From positions 1 through 30,411 of the forward strand of contig JBMOIF010000024.1 in assembly GCA_049317465.1 (NCBI GenBank): a stretch of 30,411 bases of DNA, given 5' to 3'. Positions 23,558 through 30,411 of this stretch are shown here, piece after piece. The translations under genes and the position numbers were made by a program. The DNA is from CAIQIA01 sp049317465. Lineage in GTDB: Bacteria; Cyanobacteriota; Cyanobacteriia; PCC-6307; Cyanobiaceae. Numbering within the stretch: the stretch's first letter is position 1; each line of letters starts with the position of its first letter. The notes under the pieces were generated by a model. It was given only the letters and a program-made list of their open reading frames with translations. It was not told the origin of the DNA and searched no databases.

Positions 23558-23745
23558 TGCAGCGACTTCCCAGCCCCCTCCTCCGTCGGGCCCTGGCGCT
23601 GGACATCCTGCTGTGCGTTGTGTGCCTGGGGCTCTCCGCGGGGCCGGGCAGTCAGCTGCTGACGGTGTTCTGGAGGGCAACAGCCCTGGTGTGCGTGCTC
23701 GATGCGCTGGTGGTGTCGCACCTGCTGGGCGCCCGGGGGGAGTGA
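23557..23745 (+). CDS. Small two-helix membrane protein coupled to the aldo/keto reductase
   Basis: A 62-residue protein with two hydrophobic segments (about residues 14-30, LALDILLCVVCLGLSAG, and 36-56, LTVFWRATALVCVLDALVV) and a basic N-terminus. Its ATG shares its A with the reductase stop (TGATG at 23555-23559), supporting translation by coupling. I do not recognise it. A hairpin of small helices in the inner or thylakoid membrane is expected. Confidence 0.62.
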   Translation: MQRLPSPLLRRALALDILLCVVCLGLSAGPGSQLLTVFWRATALVCVLDALVVSHLLGARGE

Positions 23746-23775
23746 GGCCCGCGGGCGCCGCAGGCTCAGGGGGCT

Positions 23776-24351
23776 TCAGCCCAGTTCTGGACTGAGCACC
23801 ACCGGAAGGATGGGCAGGGGTTCGGCCGAGGTGTCCTCCGGGGATGCTTCCTCGGTGGTTTCGCAGGCGGTGAGGGCCTCCTGAAGCAGGGAGTCGAAGG
23901 TGGAGCCGGGGAGCCGGTGACGGGCCACCTCCATGAAGGCACGGGCCAGGGATTCGGCCGCGGCGGCGCGCAGCTGGGGATTGAGCTGGCGGCGCTGGCG
24001 CTCGTCGGCGATGGCCCGGAGAAACCGCTCGGTGACGTCTCGCTTGGTGCACGCACGGATCATGCTGTCCTCCCTCGAACCCGCGCCCAGTTGCTCCTCG
24101 AGTTCGGCGATGCGGCGCTGGAGGCTGTCAAGCACGGATTCGGCCTCCTGGCCGACGGTCTCCAGCTGGCCATCGGACAGCTGGGGGAGATCGGTCACAT
24201 AGACCTTGCCGTGGTCGACCAGGGTCAGATACGTGGGTCGGGGACCCGTGCGGCTGATGGGCCGTGCTTCGCCGAAGCGCACCGGTCGGTTGGGTGGAGT
24301 TGGACCGGCGGAAGTGCGACGACGGGTAAGACGCGAATCACTCAGCGACAC
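23776..24351 (-). CDS. Conserved-looking hypothetical protein with coiled coil
   Basis: A 191-residue soluble protein. A basic, Ser/Thr/Arg-rich N-terminus (possibly disordered) is followed by RPTYLTLVDHGKVYVTDLP, a short beta unit, then a likely coiled coil around residues 60-92 (ESVLDSLQRRIAELEEQLG) and a helical domain (RDVTERFLRAIADERQRR). The tail is acidic and Pro-rich. No enzyme motif is visible. It lies downstream of purM on the same strand with a 62-bp gap and converges with the small membrane protein. Function unknown. Confidence 0.75.
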   Translation of the reverse strand: MSLSDSRLTRRRTSAGPTPPNRPVRFGEARPISRTGPRPTYLTLVDHGKVYVTDLPQLSDGQLETVGQEAESVLDSLQRRIAELEEQLGAGSREDSMIRACTKRDVTERFLRAIADERQRRQLNPQLRAAAAESLARAFMEVARHRLPGSTFDSLLQEALTACETTEEASPEDTSAEPLPILPVVLSPELG

Positions 24352-24370
24352 TGCGGAACTCTAGGTTAAG

Positions 24371-24386
24371 GATGAGAGCGCTCATC
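24371..24386 (-). terminator. Weak hairpin downstream of purM
   Basis: A 6-bp stem GATGAG/CTCATC with a 4-nt loop in the 62-bp gap after purM. There is no T run on the minus strand, so it may be a weak terminator or a chance repeat. Confidence 0.2.
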
Positions 24387-24413
24387 ATGCCAAGTTCGCG
24401 TGCGAAGTGCTTG

Positions 24414-25448
24414 TCACGAACCGTCGGGCAGCCCCAGAACGCGTCGTGGGCCCTCGATCACCTCCCCGAGCCGCCAGCCCCGGAACCCTGCCTTCTGCAC
24501 AGCCTCGAGGGTGGCCTCAAGCGCTTCGCTGGTCACCACCAGCACCAGACCGACACCGAGGTTGAAGGTGTGCCAGAGGTCGGCCTCCGGGATCTCTCCC
24601 TGCTCCTGCAGCCATTGGAACAGGACCGGTCGCTCCCAGCTGCCGGGATCGACCTGGCCGGCGAGTCCTTCCGGCAGGCAGCGGGGCAGGTTCTCGGGCA
24701 GTCCGCCCCCCGTGATGTGGGCCATGCCCAGGGGCGCCTGTCCGGCGGCGATCAGCGCCCGCACCAACTCTCCATACAGAAGGGTGGGCTCCAGCAGGGC
24801 ATCGGCGGGGGTGGCGCCCCCCAGGGCCGGGCAGGGGAGCGCTGGGGCGATCTCCCGGTTCCGCAGGATGCTGCGCACCAGGCTGAACCCATTGCTGTGC
24901 ACGCCGCTGCTGGCGATGCCGACCAGGGCATGGCCAGCCCGGATGCCACGGCCGTCGATCAGCCGGTCTTCTTCGACCACCCCCAGGCAGAACCCTGCGA
25001 GGTCGTAGCGCCCCTGTGGGTAGAACCCCGGCATTTCGGCCGTCTCACCCCCCAGCAGGGCGCAGCCGCTGCGCGCACAGCCCTCGGCAATGCCCTCAAC
25101 CACCTCAGCCAGCACGGCGGCGCTGAGGCGGCCCGTGGCCACGTAGTCGAGGAAGAGCAGTGGCTCGGCGCCGGTGGTGATGACGTCGTTCACGCACATC
25201 GCCACCAGATCGATGCCGATGCCGCGGTGCCGACCCAGGTCCTGGGCAAGCTCAAGCTTGGTGCCCACGCCATCGGTGCCGGCCACCAGCAGGGGGCGCT
25301 GCAGCCCTGCCGGCAACCGGCAGAGCCCGGCGAAGCCCCCCAGACCCCCCAGCACCTCCGGACGGTGGGTGGCCTCGACGCTGCGGCGGATCCGCTCGAC
25401 GAAGGCCCGGCCGGCTTCGACATCCACCCCGGCGGAGCGGTAATCCAT
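24414..25448 (-). CDS. purM: Phosphoribosylformylglycinamidine cyclo-ligase (AIR synthetase)
   Basis: PurM closes the imidazole ring in purine synthesis, converting FGAM to AIR with ATP. The 344-residue protein, from ATG 25448, has the usual length. Signatures: MDYRSAGVDVEAGRAFVERI, LLVAGTDGVGTKLELA, MCVNDVITTGAEPLLFLDY, LLGGETAEMPGFY, GVHSNGFSLVR, AHITGGGLPENLPR and FNLGVGLVLVV. A longer open frame upstream to 25529 has no PurM-like sequence. It faces away from rlpA over a 372-nt spacer. Confidence 0.97.
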   Translation of the reverse strand: MDYRSAGVDVEAGRAFVERIRRSVEATHRPEVLGGLGGFAGLCRLPAGLQRPLLVAGTDGVGTKLELAQDLGRHRGIGIDLVAMCVNDVITTGAEPLLFLDYVATGRLSAAVLAEVVEGIAEGCARSGCALLGGETAEMPGFYPQGRYDLAGFCLGVVEEDRLIDGRGIRAGHALVGIASSGVHSNGFSLVRSILRNREIAPALPCPALGGATPADALLEPTLLYGELVRALIAAGQAPLGMAHITGGGLPENLPRCLPEGLAGQVDPGSWERPVLFQWLQEQGEIPEADLWHTFNLGVGLVLVVTSEALEATLEAVQKAGFRGWRLGEVIEGPRRVLGLPDGS

Positions 25449-25544
25449 GGCTGAAGGTCCCGACGGCTCTCTGCGTTCATGGTGCCCCAGCACTTGCGGG
25501 GGTGGACACCCGGGCGATCGTCCCTGCACCCATCAGGTGGGCTG

Positions 25545-25679
25545 ATGACGCTGATCGCTTTTGCTGATCGCCGCTCTGGCTGCCTGCGGGGCGATGGTCA
25601 GTCGGGGCCAGGGGTTTTCGCTCTGATTGCTTTTTCTGATGGGCGATTCTGGCGGGTTGCTGATGGCAACCCTCGGTAA
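25545..25679 (+). CDS. Possible leader peptide with internal repeat
   Basis: A 44-codon ORF in the rlpA upstream region. It encodes two similar blocks, TLIAFADRRSG and ALIAFSDGRFW, plus RVADGN near the end, reflecting the DNA repeat. No strong ribosome site is visible. It may be a chance frame across repeated DNA, so it is listed with low confidence. Confidence 0.2.
   Translation: MTLIAFADRRSGCLRGDGQSGPGVFALIAFSDGRFWRVADGNPR
25654..25672 (+). promoter_or_regulatory. Hairpin in the rlpA upstream region
   Basis: A perfect 7-bp stem (GGGTTGC 25654-25660 with GCAACCC 25666-25672) and the loop TGATG, about 150 nt before the rlpA start. No T run follows directly, so an mRNA leader structure is more likely than a terminator. 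Confidence 0.35.
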
Positions 25680-25820
25680 GAACCCTCTAGTTTTTGTGCG
25701 TTGTTTGCGCCGTGAGGAATCGATCTCGCCGTCATCGGGTCTCTGCCTGATGTTCTGGCCACTGAATTGCAGCCGTGAATGCTTCCGGCTCGTCCTTCAG
25801 TCCGATCGTTTCCGTTTCTC

Positions 25821-26333
25821 ATGTCGAGCCGTTTTCTTTCCGCCGTCGTCATCGCCGGTGCGCTCCTTCCCTTGTGCGGAGTTGCCGCTCAAGCCGATGA
25901 CGCCGACCGTGAACTCACGGCGATGGTTCAGACCACGTCGGTCGAGCCCGCCGCCGTTTCACCGTCGGTCGAGCCGGAGGTTCAGCCCCTCCCCCTGCGT
26001 CGTGCTCCCCAACCTGTGGTCAAGCCACCTCTGCGCCTCGCCTCCCTCGGTCAGGGGGAAGCCAGCTGGTACGGACCGGGGCTCTACGGCAATCGCACCG
26101 CCAACGGTGAGGTGCTCCGCCCGGGCACCTTCACCGCAGCCCATCGCACCCTCCCCTTCGGCACGCGCCTGCGGGTGACCAACCTGGCCAACGGCCGCTC
26201 CACGGTCGTGCGGATCAACGACCGCGGTCCCTTCCATGGCGGCAGGGTCATCGATCTGGCCCACGGGGCTGCCAGCGAGCTGGGTGTCGTGGCCTCGGGC
26301 ACCGCTCCTGTGCGCCTCGAGCGGCTCCCCTGA
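25821..26333 (+). CDS. rlpA: RlpA-like double-psi beta-barrel septal/lytic transglycosylase protein
   Basis: RlpA-family proteins have a double-psi beta barrel and, in Pseudomonas, cleave glycan strands free of stem peptides. The 170-residue protein starts at ATG 25821 with a signal peptide (FLSAVVIAGALLPLCGVAAQA), a Pro/Val-rich linker (about residues 30-75), then the barrel: EASWYGPGLYGNRTANGEV, AAHRTLPFGTRLRV and RINDRGPFHGGRVIDLAHGA, including the conserved Asp of DRGPF. No SPOR domain. The cysteine in the signal region (PLCGVAAQA) lacks a clear lipobox, so it is probably a soluble periplasmic protein. panC-cmk starts 40 nt downstream. Confidence 0.9.
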   Translation: MSSRFLSAVVIAGALLPLCGVAAQADDADRELTAMVQTTSVEPAAVSPSVEPEVQPLPLRRAPQPVVKPPLRLASLGQGEASWYGPGLYGNRTANGEVLRPGTFTAAHRTLPFGTRLRVTNLANGRSTVVRINDRGPFHGGRVIDLAHGAASELGVVASGTAPVRLERLP

Positions 26334-26373
26334 CCCCTGATGCTGAAGGGGACGGCACATCGTTGTCCCCCCT

Positions 26374-27945
26374 GTGATGGTTGCTCCGGTTCCGCTGCTT
26401 CGTCGCCTGACGGAGCTTGACCACTGGTGTCGCTCCCTCGGGCAGTCCCCCGTACTGGTTCCCACCATGGGGGCGCTGCATGGGGCCCATGGCGATCTGA
26501 TCGCCGCTGCCGCGGCCACAGGCCGGCCGGTGCTGGTGAGTGTCTTCGTCAACCGGATCCAGTTCGGCCCCTGCGAAGACTTCGATCGCTATCCCCGCAG
26601 CCTGGAAGCCGATCGGGCCCTGGCGGCCGATGCCGGGGCATCGGCCCTCTGGGCTCCGGGCGAGGCCGATCTCTATCCCCTCGGCCCCGACGGACATCTG
26701 CAGCTCGAGCCCCCCCTGCCGCTGGTGCAGCACCTCTGCGGCCCTGGGCGTCCTGGACACTTCCGCGGTGTGGCCACCGTGGTGTCGAGGCTGCTCGGTC
26801 TCAGCGGCGCCACCACCCTGGTGCTTGGAGAAAAGGACTGGCAACAGCTGCAGGTGGTGCGGGCCCTGGTGCGGGACCTTGGCTTGCCCGTACGGCTGCT
26901 GCCCTGTCCCACCAGGCGCGAGCCCGACGGCCTTCCCTTCAGTTCGCGCAACAGCTATCTGTCGGCGGCGGAACGGCAGCAGGCCGCCGCCCTGCCCCGG
27001 GCCCTGGCGGCGGCGGCGGACGGTGTACGCATGGGGAGGCAGGATGGGGCCGGACTGGAATGCCAGGTGCGCCAGGATCTGGAGCGGGCCGGTCTGCAGG
27101 TCGAGTATGTGCAGCTCGTCGACCCCCTGCAGCTGCAGCCCCTGGATCGTCTGCGGAGCATCGGTCTGCTCGCGGCGGCTGTCCGTTGTGGAACCACCCG
27201 ACTCATCGATCACCTCTCCCTGATGACCCGCGCTCCCATCGTTGCGATTGACGGCCCTGCCGGTGCTGGCAAAAGCACCGTCACGCGGGCGGTGGCCCGG
27301 CAGCTCGGACTCATCCATCTCGACACTGGCGCCATGTATCGCGCCGTCACCTGGTGGCTGCAGCACTGCGGCCTGCCACCGCAGGAGGGCCCGGCGCTGG
27401 AGGCAGCTCTGGAAGGTTGCGGTCTGCGGCTGGAACCGCGGGGTGACCGGGAGCAGGAGGTGCTGATCGGTGGCGTGACCGTGACCGAAGCCATCCGCAC
27501 CGCCGAGGTGACCGCTGCGGTCTCCACGGTGGCCGCCCTGCCCGGGGTGCGTACTTACCTCACCGCGCTGCAGCGGCGCTACGGAGAGACGGGTGGGGTG
27601 GTGGCCGAGGGGCGTGACATCGGCACGGCGGTCTTCCCCGACGCCGAACTGAAGATCTTTCTCACCGCCAGCGTTCAGGAGCGGGCTCGCCGTCGCCAGG
27701 CCGATCTGCAGCAGCGGGGTCTGCCGGTGCCCTCGGCGGATCAGCTGGCCCGGGAGATCCAGGAACGGGATGACCGCGATACCGGGCGGGCCGTGGCTCC
27801 CCTCTGCCGCGCCGAGGATGCCGTCGAACTGGTGAGCGATGGTCTGACGATCGAGGCCGTGGTTGATCGCATCGTCGACCTGTTCCACGAACGGGTCCCC
27901 GTGGAGGCGCTGCTCAGGACCGAGGACGATTCAGCAATTCGGTGA
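26374..27945 (+). CDS. panC/cmk: Bifunctional pantoate-beta-alanine ligase / cytidylate kinase
   Basis: A fusion known from cyanobacteria. PanC part, about residues 1-285: PTMGALHGAHGDLI (HIGH-type), VFVNRIQFGP, VLGEKDWQQLQVVR and LPFSSRNSYLS; it joins pantoate and beta-alanine for pantothenate. Cmk part, from about 287: AIDGPAGAGKSTVTRAVA P-loop, LDTGAMYRAVTWW, VVAEGRDIGTAVFPDAE and ERDDRDTGRAVAPL, making CDP from CMP. 523 residues in total, both active sites complete. The start is GTG 26374 or the directly following ATG 26377. The last 32 bp overlap the phosphatase gene on the other strand. Confidence 0.96.
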   Translation: MMVAPVPLLRRLTELDHWCRSLGQSPVLVPTMGALHGAHGDLIAAAAATGRPVLVSVFVNRIQFGPCEDFDRYPRSLEADRALAADAGASALWAPGEADLYPLGPDGHLQLEPPLPLVQHLCGPGRPGHFRGVATVVSRLLGLSGATTLVLGEKDWQQLQVVRALVRDLGLPVRLLPCPTRREPDGLPFSSRNSYLSAAERQQAAALPRALAAAADGVRMGRQDGAGLECQVRQDLERAGLQVEYVQLVDPLQLQPLDRLRSIGLLAAAVRCGTTRLIDHLSLMTRAPIVAIDGPAGAGKSTVTRAVARQLGLIHLDTGAMYRAVTWWLQHCGLPPQEGPALEAALEGCGLRLEPRGDREQEVLIGGVTVTEAIRTAEVTAAVSTVAALPGVRTYLTALQRRYGETGGVVAEGRDIGTAVFPDAELKIFLTASVQERARRRQADLQQRGLPVPSADQLAREIQERDDRDTGRAVAPLCRAEDAVELVSDGLTIEAVVDRIVDLFHERVPVEALLRTEDDSAIR

Positions 27946-28393
27946 GCAGGGCGTCGCAGGCGTCCTCGAGCAGATCCAGCACATGCTCGAATCCGTCCGG
28001 GCCACCCCCGTAGGGGTCGGGAATTGCGTCGACCCTGTTGTGGCGGCAGTACGGGGCCAGGGACCGGATCCTCCCGTGGTGTTGCCCAGTGGGATCGAGG
28101 CGGCGCGTTTGTACAAGGTTGTCGTCATCCATGGTCAGGATGAGATCAAAGCCATCCAGATCCCGGGCAGTGATCTTCCGGGCCCTGCTCCGCAGCTCGA
28201 TGCCACGGTCGGCGGCGGCGGCCCGCATGCGCGGATCGGCCCGTTCACCCACATGCCAGGCTCCCGTGCCGGCCGAGTCGACACGGAACGCGTCGCTGAG
28301 ATCCTTGACCTCGAGCAGCTTCAGAAACACCCCTTCGGCGGCCGGAGAGCGGCAGATGTTGCCCAGGCAGACGAACAGAATGCTGCGGGTCAT
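27914..28393 (-). CDS. Low-molecular-weight protein tyrosine phosphatase
   Basis: A 159-residue enzyme with the P-loop CLGNICRSP near the N-terminus (nucleophile Cys9, Arg15 of CX5R), SAGTGAWHVGERADPR and the general-acid aspartate in DPYGGG near the end, so it should be active. Substrates in cyanobacteria are uncertain; a polysaccharide-export tyrosine kinase or, as reported for Synechocystis, phycobilisome and photosystem proteins are candidates. Its ATG overlaps the cpcF stop (28390-28393), which links it to bilin-lyase expression. It overlaps the panC-cmk 3' end. Confidence 0.92.
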   Translation of the reverse strand: MTRSILFVCLGNICRSPAAEGVFLKLLEVKDLSDAFRVDSAGTGAWHVGERADPRMRAAAADRGIELRSRARKITARDLDGFDLILTMDDDNLVQTRRLDPTGQHHGRIRSLAPYCRHNRVDAIPDPYGGGPDGFEHVLDLLEDACDALLTELLNRPRS

Positions 28394-29091
28394 GGTGTGG
28401 GGATCCCGGGCCGCTGGGGGTCTGCAGCCTCCAGGGCCTGGCGGGCCCGCAGCCGCACCACCGGCACCTCCTCGGCTTCCGGCGTCTGCAGGCGAGCGAG
28501 GCTGGTGATCGCCCGCTGAGCCAGATCAGCCGGGGCTCCGGCGAGAAACTGCTCCACCCCCACCACGGCGGCGTAGCGCACCACCCACTCGCCGTCCCGG
28601 CAGCTTGCTTCCAGGGCCTTCAGGCAGCGTTCCTGGAGGCGCAGGCGCTGGCTGACCTCAAGATCGCCGAGAGCCAGATTGCCCAGCCCCCGGGCCGCGG
28701 CCCGACGCACGCTGGGCCCGATGTCCTCGCCAGCCGCCTTCTCGAGCACCGGCAGGCCCCGAGGGTCGCCGATGCTGGCCAGGGCCCGGACAGCCCAGGC
28801 TCTGGCGCCATAGTTGTGGGCGTCGAGGTTGTGCAACAGCGGTTCGACAGCCGCCGCACCGCAGGCGATCAGTCCATCGACGGCTGCGACAGCCGCCCCG
28901 GGGTTGTTCGTGGCCAGCAGCTCCATCAGACAGCTGATCACCGCCTGCTGGTCTTCCGAGTGGGCCGGCAGGGAGGGGCAGAGGGCCACAAGGGCCCGGG
29001 TGGCGGCCAGCAGGCTCTCGCTTGACGCGGCCTCGGCCACGGCCCGCAGGTGTTCGTTGACGGTCGGGGACAGGGAGAGGTCGGGGGTCAC
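28390..29091 (-). CDS. cpcF: Phycocyanobilin lyase subunit CpcF (HEAT-repeat protein)
   Basis: CpcF forms a heterodimer with CpcE that attaches phycocyanobilin to cysteine 84 of phycocyanin alpha. The 233-residue protein is all-helical with HEAT/PBS-lyase repeats: AVDGLIACGAAAVEPLLHNL, NYGARAWAVRALASIGD, VRRAAARGLGNLALGD and VVRYAAVVGVEQFL. The order after cpcE, with an ATGA overlap (29088-29091), and the nearby cpcA support CpcF over other HEAT lyases such as RpcF or CpeF types. A homologue with altered bilin specificity cannot be excluded. The phosphatase gene starts in its stop codon. Confidence 0.86.
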   Translation of the reverse strand: MTPDLSLSPTVNEHLRAVAEAASSESLLAATRALVALCPSLPAHSEDQQAVISCLMELLATNNPGAAVAAVDGLIACGAAAVEPLLHNLDAHNYGARAWAVRALASIGDPRGLPVLEKAAGEDIGPSVRRAAARGLGNLALGDLEVSQRLRLQERCLKALEASCRDGEWVVRYAAVVGVEQFLAGAPADLAQRAITSLARLQTPEAEEVPVVRLRARQALEAADPQRPGIPTP

Positions 29092-29921
29092 AGCAGCGCA
29101 TCCATGAGCGTGAGGAGCCGGCGTTCCTCCGGCCCGAGATCGACCAACTGGGCAGGATCATGGCCCAGGGGCCTCTCCACGAGGCCGCGCAGGGCAATCA
29201 GTTTGAGGCTGTTCTCGGCCAGACAGCCGGCGAGGGCTTCGGCGGCCGGTCGCCAGCCACAGGCACCCAGGTCCATCAGGGCGGCGCGGCGCACCTGCAG
29301 CTGACCGGCTCCGAGCAGCTCCAGCATCGGGCCTGCCCAGCGGTCGTCACCGGTGATCTGCAGCAGCGCCCGGGCGCTGGCGCTGCGGATCACCGGGCGA
29401 GGATGGTTCTGGAACGTCTGCAGCAGCGACACCAGGGCGGCATCGGGCCGGCGGGCGCCCAGCTCCCCCAGGGCTTCGATCAGCGCCTCACAGGGTTCCT
29501 GCAGCCGCAGGCCGCCACCATCCGGATCCGCAGCCCCAGGCCGTTCCAGGCGGGCCATCAGCCGTGGCAGTGCGGCCGGGTTCCCCAGTTCGCCGAGGGA
29601 CCGGGCCGCGGATTCCCGCAGGCCGTGGTCGTCATGGTCGAGGGCCTGCTGCAGTGCCGACAGGGCTTCGCCGGCCTTCAGCTTGCCGAGGGCTCGGGTG
29701 GCGTTGCGGGCCACGAACAGGCGATCGGGGTCGCCGGTGGCCGCAGCCAGGGCATCCGTCAGGGCCTCCAGCAGTAGCGGAATGGTGTCCGGGTGGGTGC
29801 TGCGCATGCGCCCCAGCCACCAGGCGGCGTAGTACCGCTGACTGGCGTCCTCCTGCTGACGCAGTCTCTGCAGGGCTTCGGCCTCGCTGATGGGGGTGCC
29901 GGGGGCGGATGGGGAGTCCAT
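29088..29921 (-). CDS. cpcE: Phycocyanobilin lyase subunit CpcE (HEAT-repeat protein)
   Basis: Partner of CpcF in the bilin lyase for phycocyanin alpha. From ATG 29921 the product has 277 residues, normal for CpcE; the frame is open to 29945. The N-terminal signature RYYAAWWLGRMR is typical of CpcE, followed by HEAT repeats: VARNATRALGKLK, GLRESAARSLGELGNPAAL, VIRSASARALLQITGD and QVRRAALMDLGACG. CpcE and CpcF are separate genes, not the fused PEB/PUB-specific type (RpcG), which points to phycocyanobilin at this site. It is divided from cpcA by a terminator and a small opposite-strand gene, so it needs its own promoter. Confidence 0.9.
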   Translation of the reverse strand: MDSPSAPGTPISEAEALQRLRQQEDASQRYYAAWWLGRMRSTHPDTIPLLLEALTDALAAATGDPDRLFVARNATRALGKLKAGEALSALQQALDHDDHGLRESAARSLGELGNPAALPRLMARLERPGAADPDGGGLRLQEPCEALIEALGELGARRPDAALVSLLQTFQNHPRPVIRSASARALLQITGDDRWAGPMLELLGAGQLQVRRAALMDLGACGWRPAAEALAGCLAENSLKLIALRGLVERPLGHDPAQLVDLGPEERRLLTLMDALL

Positions 29922-29986
29922 GGATGGAATCACGGCCGAGCGCACTAAGAGATGGTTAACATTGAGCCAGCACCCTGGACCGGGCC

Positions 29987-30208
29987 ATGGCCTCCAACCC
30001 CTCCGGTCTTGACCGGGAGCAGCGACTCTGTCTGGCGCTGCATCTCACCTTGGATGATCTGAAATCCCAGATGGACCGCATGGCCCGGGAGGGCCGCACG
30101 GACGATTGCCTGGCCTTGCTGCGGGAACTGGGGGACTGGTTCTGTCTTGGGCGCGGATCGGTGGCACCCATGTTATGCATCGGACCGGAGACCTTCAGGA
30201 CCTCCTGA
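29987..30208 (+). CDS. Small hypothetical protein between cpcE and cpcA
   Basis: A 73-residue soluble ORF from ATG 29987. It looks coding: LDREQRLCLALHLTLDDLKS, MDRMAREGRTDDCLALLREL and GDWFCLGRG form probable helices with a mixed charge pattern, while the opposite frame is Ser/Arg-rich and shadow-like. Three of its cysteines are spread (RLCL, DDCL, WFCL). No known domain. It is transcribed away from cpcE and against cpcA, inside what is usually a continuous cpcBA-EF operon. A role in phycobilisome biology is only suggested by position. Confidence 0.6.
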   Translation: MASNPSGLDREQRLCLALHLTLDDLKSQMDRMAREGRTDDCLALLRELGDWFCLGRGSVAPMLCIGPETFRTS

Positions 30209-30263
30209 AGCAAGCGGCAGCCTGCTGGTCCCTGCATCTTGCCCATGCCATGGCGCTGCCATG

Positions 30264-30293
30264 AAAAAAACCGGCGCAGCTGGGCTGCGCCGG
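30264..30293 (-). terminator. Rho-independent terminator of the cpcBA transcript
   Basis: A perfect 10-bp GC stem (CCGGCGCAGC 30271-30280 with GCTGCGCCGG 30284-30293) and a 3-nt loop. On the minus strand it is followed by seven T (30270-30264). It lies 23 nt after the cpcA stop. Confidence 0.93.
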
Positions 30294-30316
30294 CCGGTGG
30301 ACGTCAAGGGACGACC

Positions 30317-30411
30317 TCAGACGAGGGCGTTGATGGCGTAGTCGATGTAGTTGTTGGCGATGACACCGGGGTCACCGGCGATGCCGTGGTTGGCCTTGAT
30401 GTAGTTCAGGG
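30317..30411 (-). CDS. cpcA: C-phycocyanin alpha subunit, C-terminal 30 residues (partial)
   Basis: Phycocyanin alpha carries one bilin and forms the phycobilisome rods with CpcB. Only the C-terminus is in the window: it includes YIKANHGIAG and YIDYAINALV before TGA at 30319-30317, a close match to the conserved alpha-subunit end (YIKANHG and YLDYAINALS in most cyanobacteria). Direction and position imply cpcB upstream, outside the window. It is not included in longer open frames because it runs off the edge. Confidence 0.92.
   Translation of the reverse strand, partial: LNYIKANHGIAGDPGVIANNYIDYAINALV

Larger units (their letters stand above)
25449..25820. other. purM-rlpA divergent spacer, lower GC, with imperfect repeat and hairpin
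   Basis: This 372-nt stretch has no confident gene. It is more AT-rich than the flanks and must hold the purM and rlpA promoters. Two related segments start at 25551 (CTGATCGCTTTTGCTGATCG) and 25623 (CTGATTGCTTTTTCTGATGG), 72 bp apart, sharing about 30 positions imperfectly. A hairpin follows at 25654-25672, and a 44-codon ORF spans both repeats. An untranslated leader or small RNA are both possible readings. Confidence 0.6.

Noticed and set aside
22543..24052. Very long minus-strand open frame antisense to the aldo/keto reductase
   Set aside because: It continues the frame of the secreted-protein gene, but is Pro/Gln/Arg-rich with no domain. The plus strand carries a complete reductase with its catalytic tetrad.
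26248..27888. 546-codon minus-strand open frame opposite panC-cmk
   Set aside because: A composition artefact of GC-rich DNA: Gly/Gln/His-rich, no motif, fully antisense to a complete bifunctional enzyme.
1..30411. CRISPR array, insertion sequence, prophage or defence island
   Set aside because: No regularly spaced repeats, transposase or integrase, phage structural or nuclease-helicase gene sets were seen; gene content is core metabolism.

Overview
The window is about 30.4 kb of densely packed, GC-rich chromosome from a unicellular picocyanobacterium of the Synechococcus/Cyanobium type. The evidence is a PsaD subunit of photosystem I, the CpcE/CpcF phycocyanobilin lyase pair beside the C-terminus of phycocyanin alpha (CpcA), the cyanobacterial type of glutamate-cysteine ligase, a fused PanC-Cmk enzyme, a tandem CobO protein and a CCB1-like cytochrome b6 assembly factor. 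It reads as ordinary core genome. I see no insertion sequence, prophage, CRISPR array or defence island.

Layout. 1-5.7 kb: the 3' part of moeB (with a rhodanese domain), two coupled secreted proteins (one with an HEATH metallopeptidase-like motif), a double-domain cobO, larE, speD, a small membrane ORF and recF, whose start codon appears to be ATC. 5.75-16.3 kb: tRNA-Arg(CCG), then a long minus-strand run. In transcription order this is mrp, rodA, a degenerate histidine kinase, psaD, a strong terminator, then trpE, gshA, ppc and a GNAT acetyltransferase, the last four linked by 4-bp ATGA overlaps. 16.4-21.4 kb: hemF, an amidase-like secreted protein, a CCB1-like protein, a possible winged-helix regulator with an inverted repeat upstream, RNase D, an LpxB-related glycosyltransferase and tRNA-Cys(GCA).

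21.4-26.3 kb: small secreted, cysteine-rich and membrane proteins around an aldo/keto reductase, a hypothetical protein, purM, and a 372-nt spacer with a repeat and a hairpin in front of rlpA. 26.4-30.4 kb: panC-cmk, then minus-strand cpcE, cpcF and a low-molecular-weight tyrosine phosphatase linked by ATGA overlaps, a small plus-strand ORF, and the cpcA terminator and C-terminus. This is probably the edge of the phycobilisome gene region.

The genes are mainly housekeeping: cofactors (molybdopterin, B12, heme, pantothenate, nickel-pincer-like sulfur transfer), amino acid, thiol and anaplerotic metabolism, cell-wall elongation, light harvesting and RNA/DNA maintenance. The most useful second looks are the recF start, the terminator placed inside the trpE leader, the degenerate kinase between rodA and psaD, the phosphatase coupled to the phycobilin lyases, and several coupled small proteins of unknown function.
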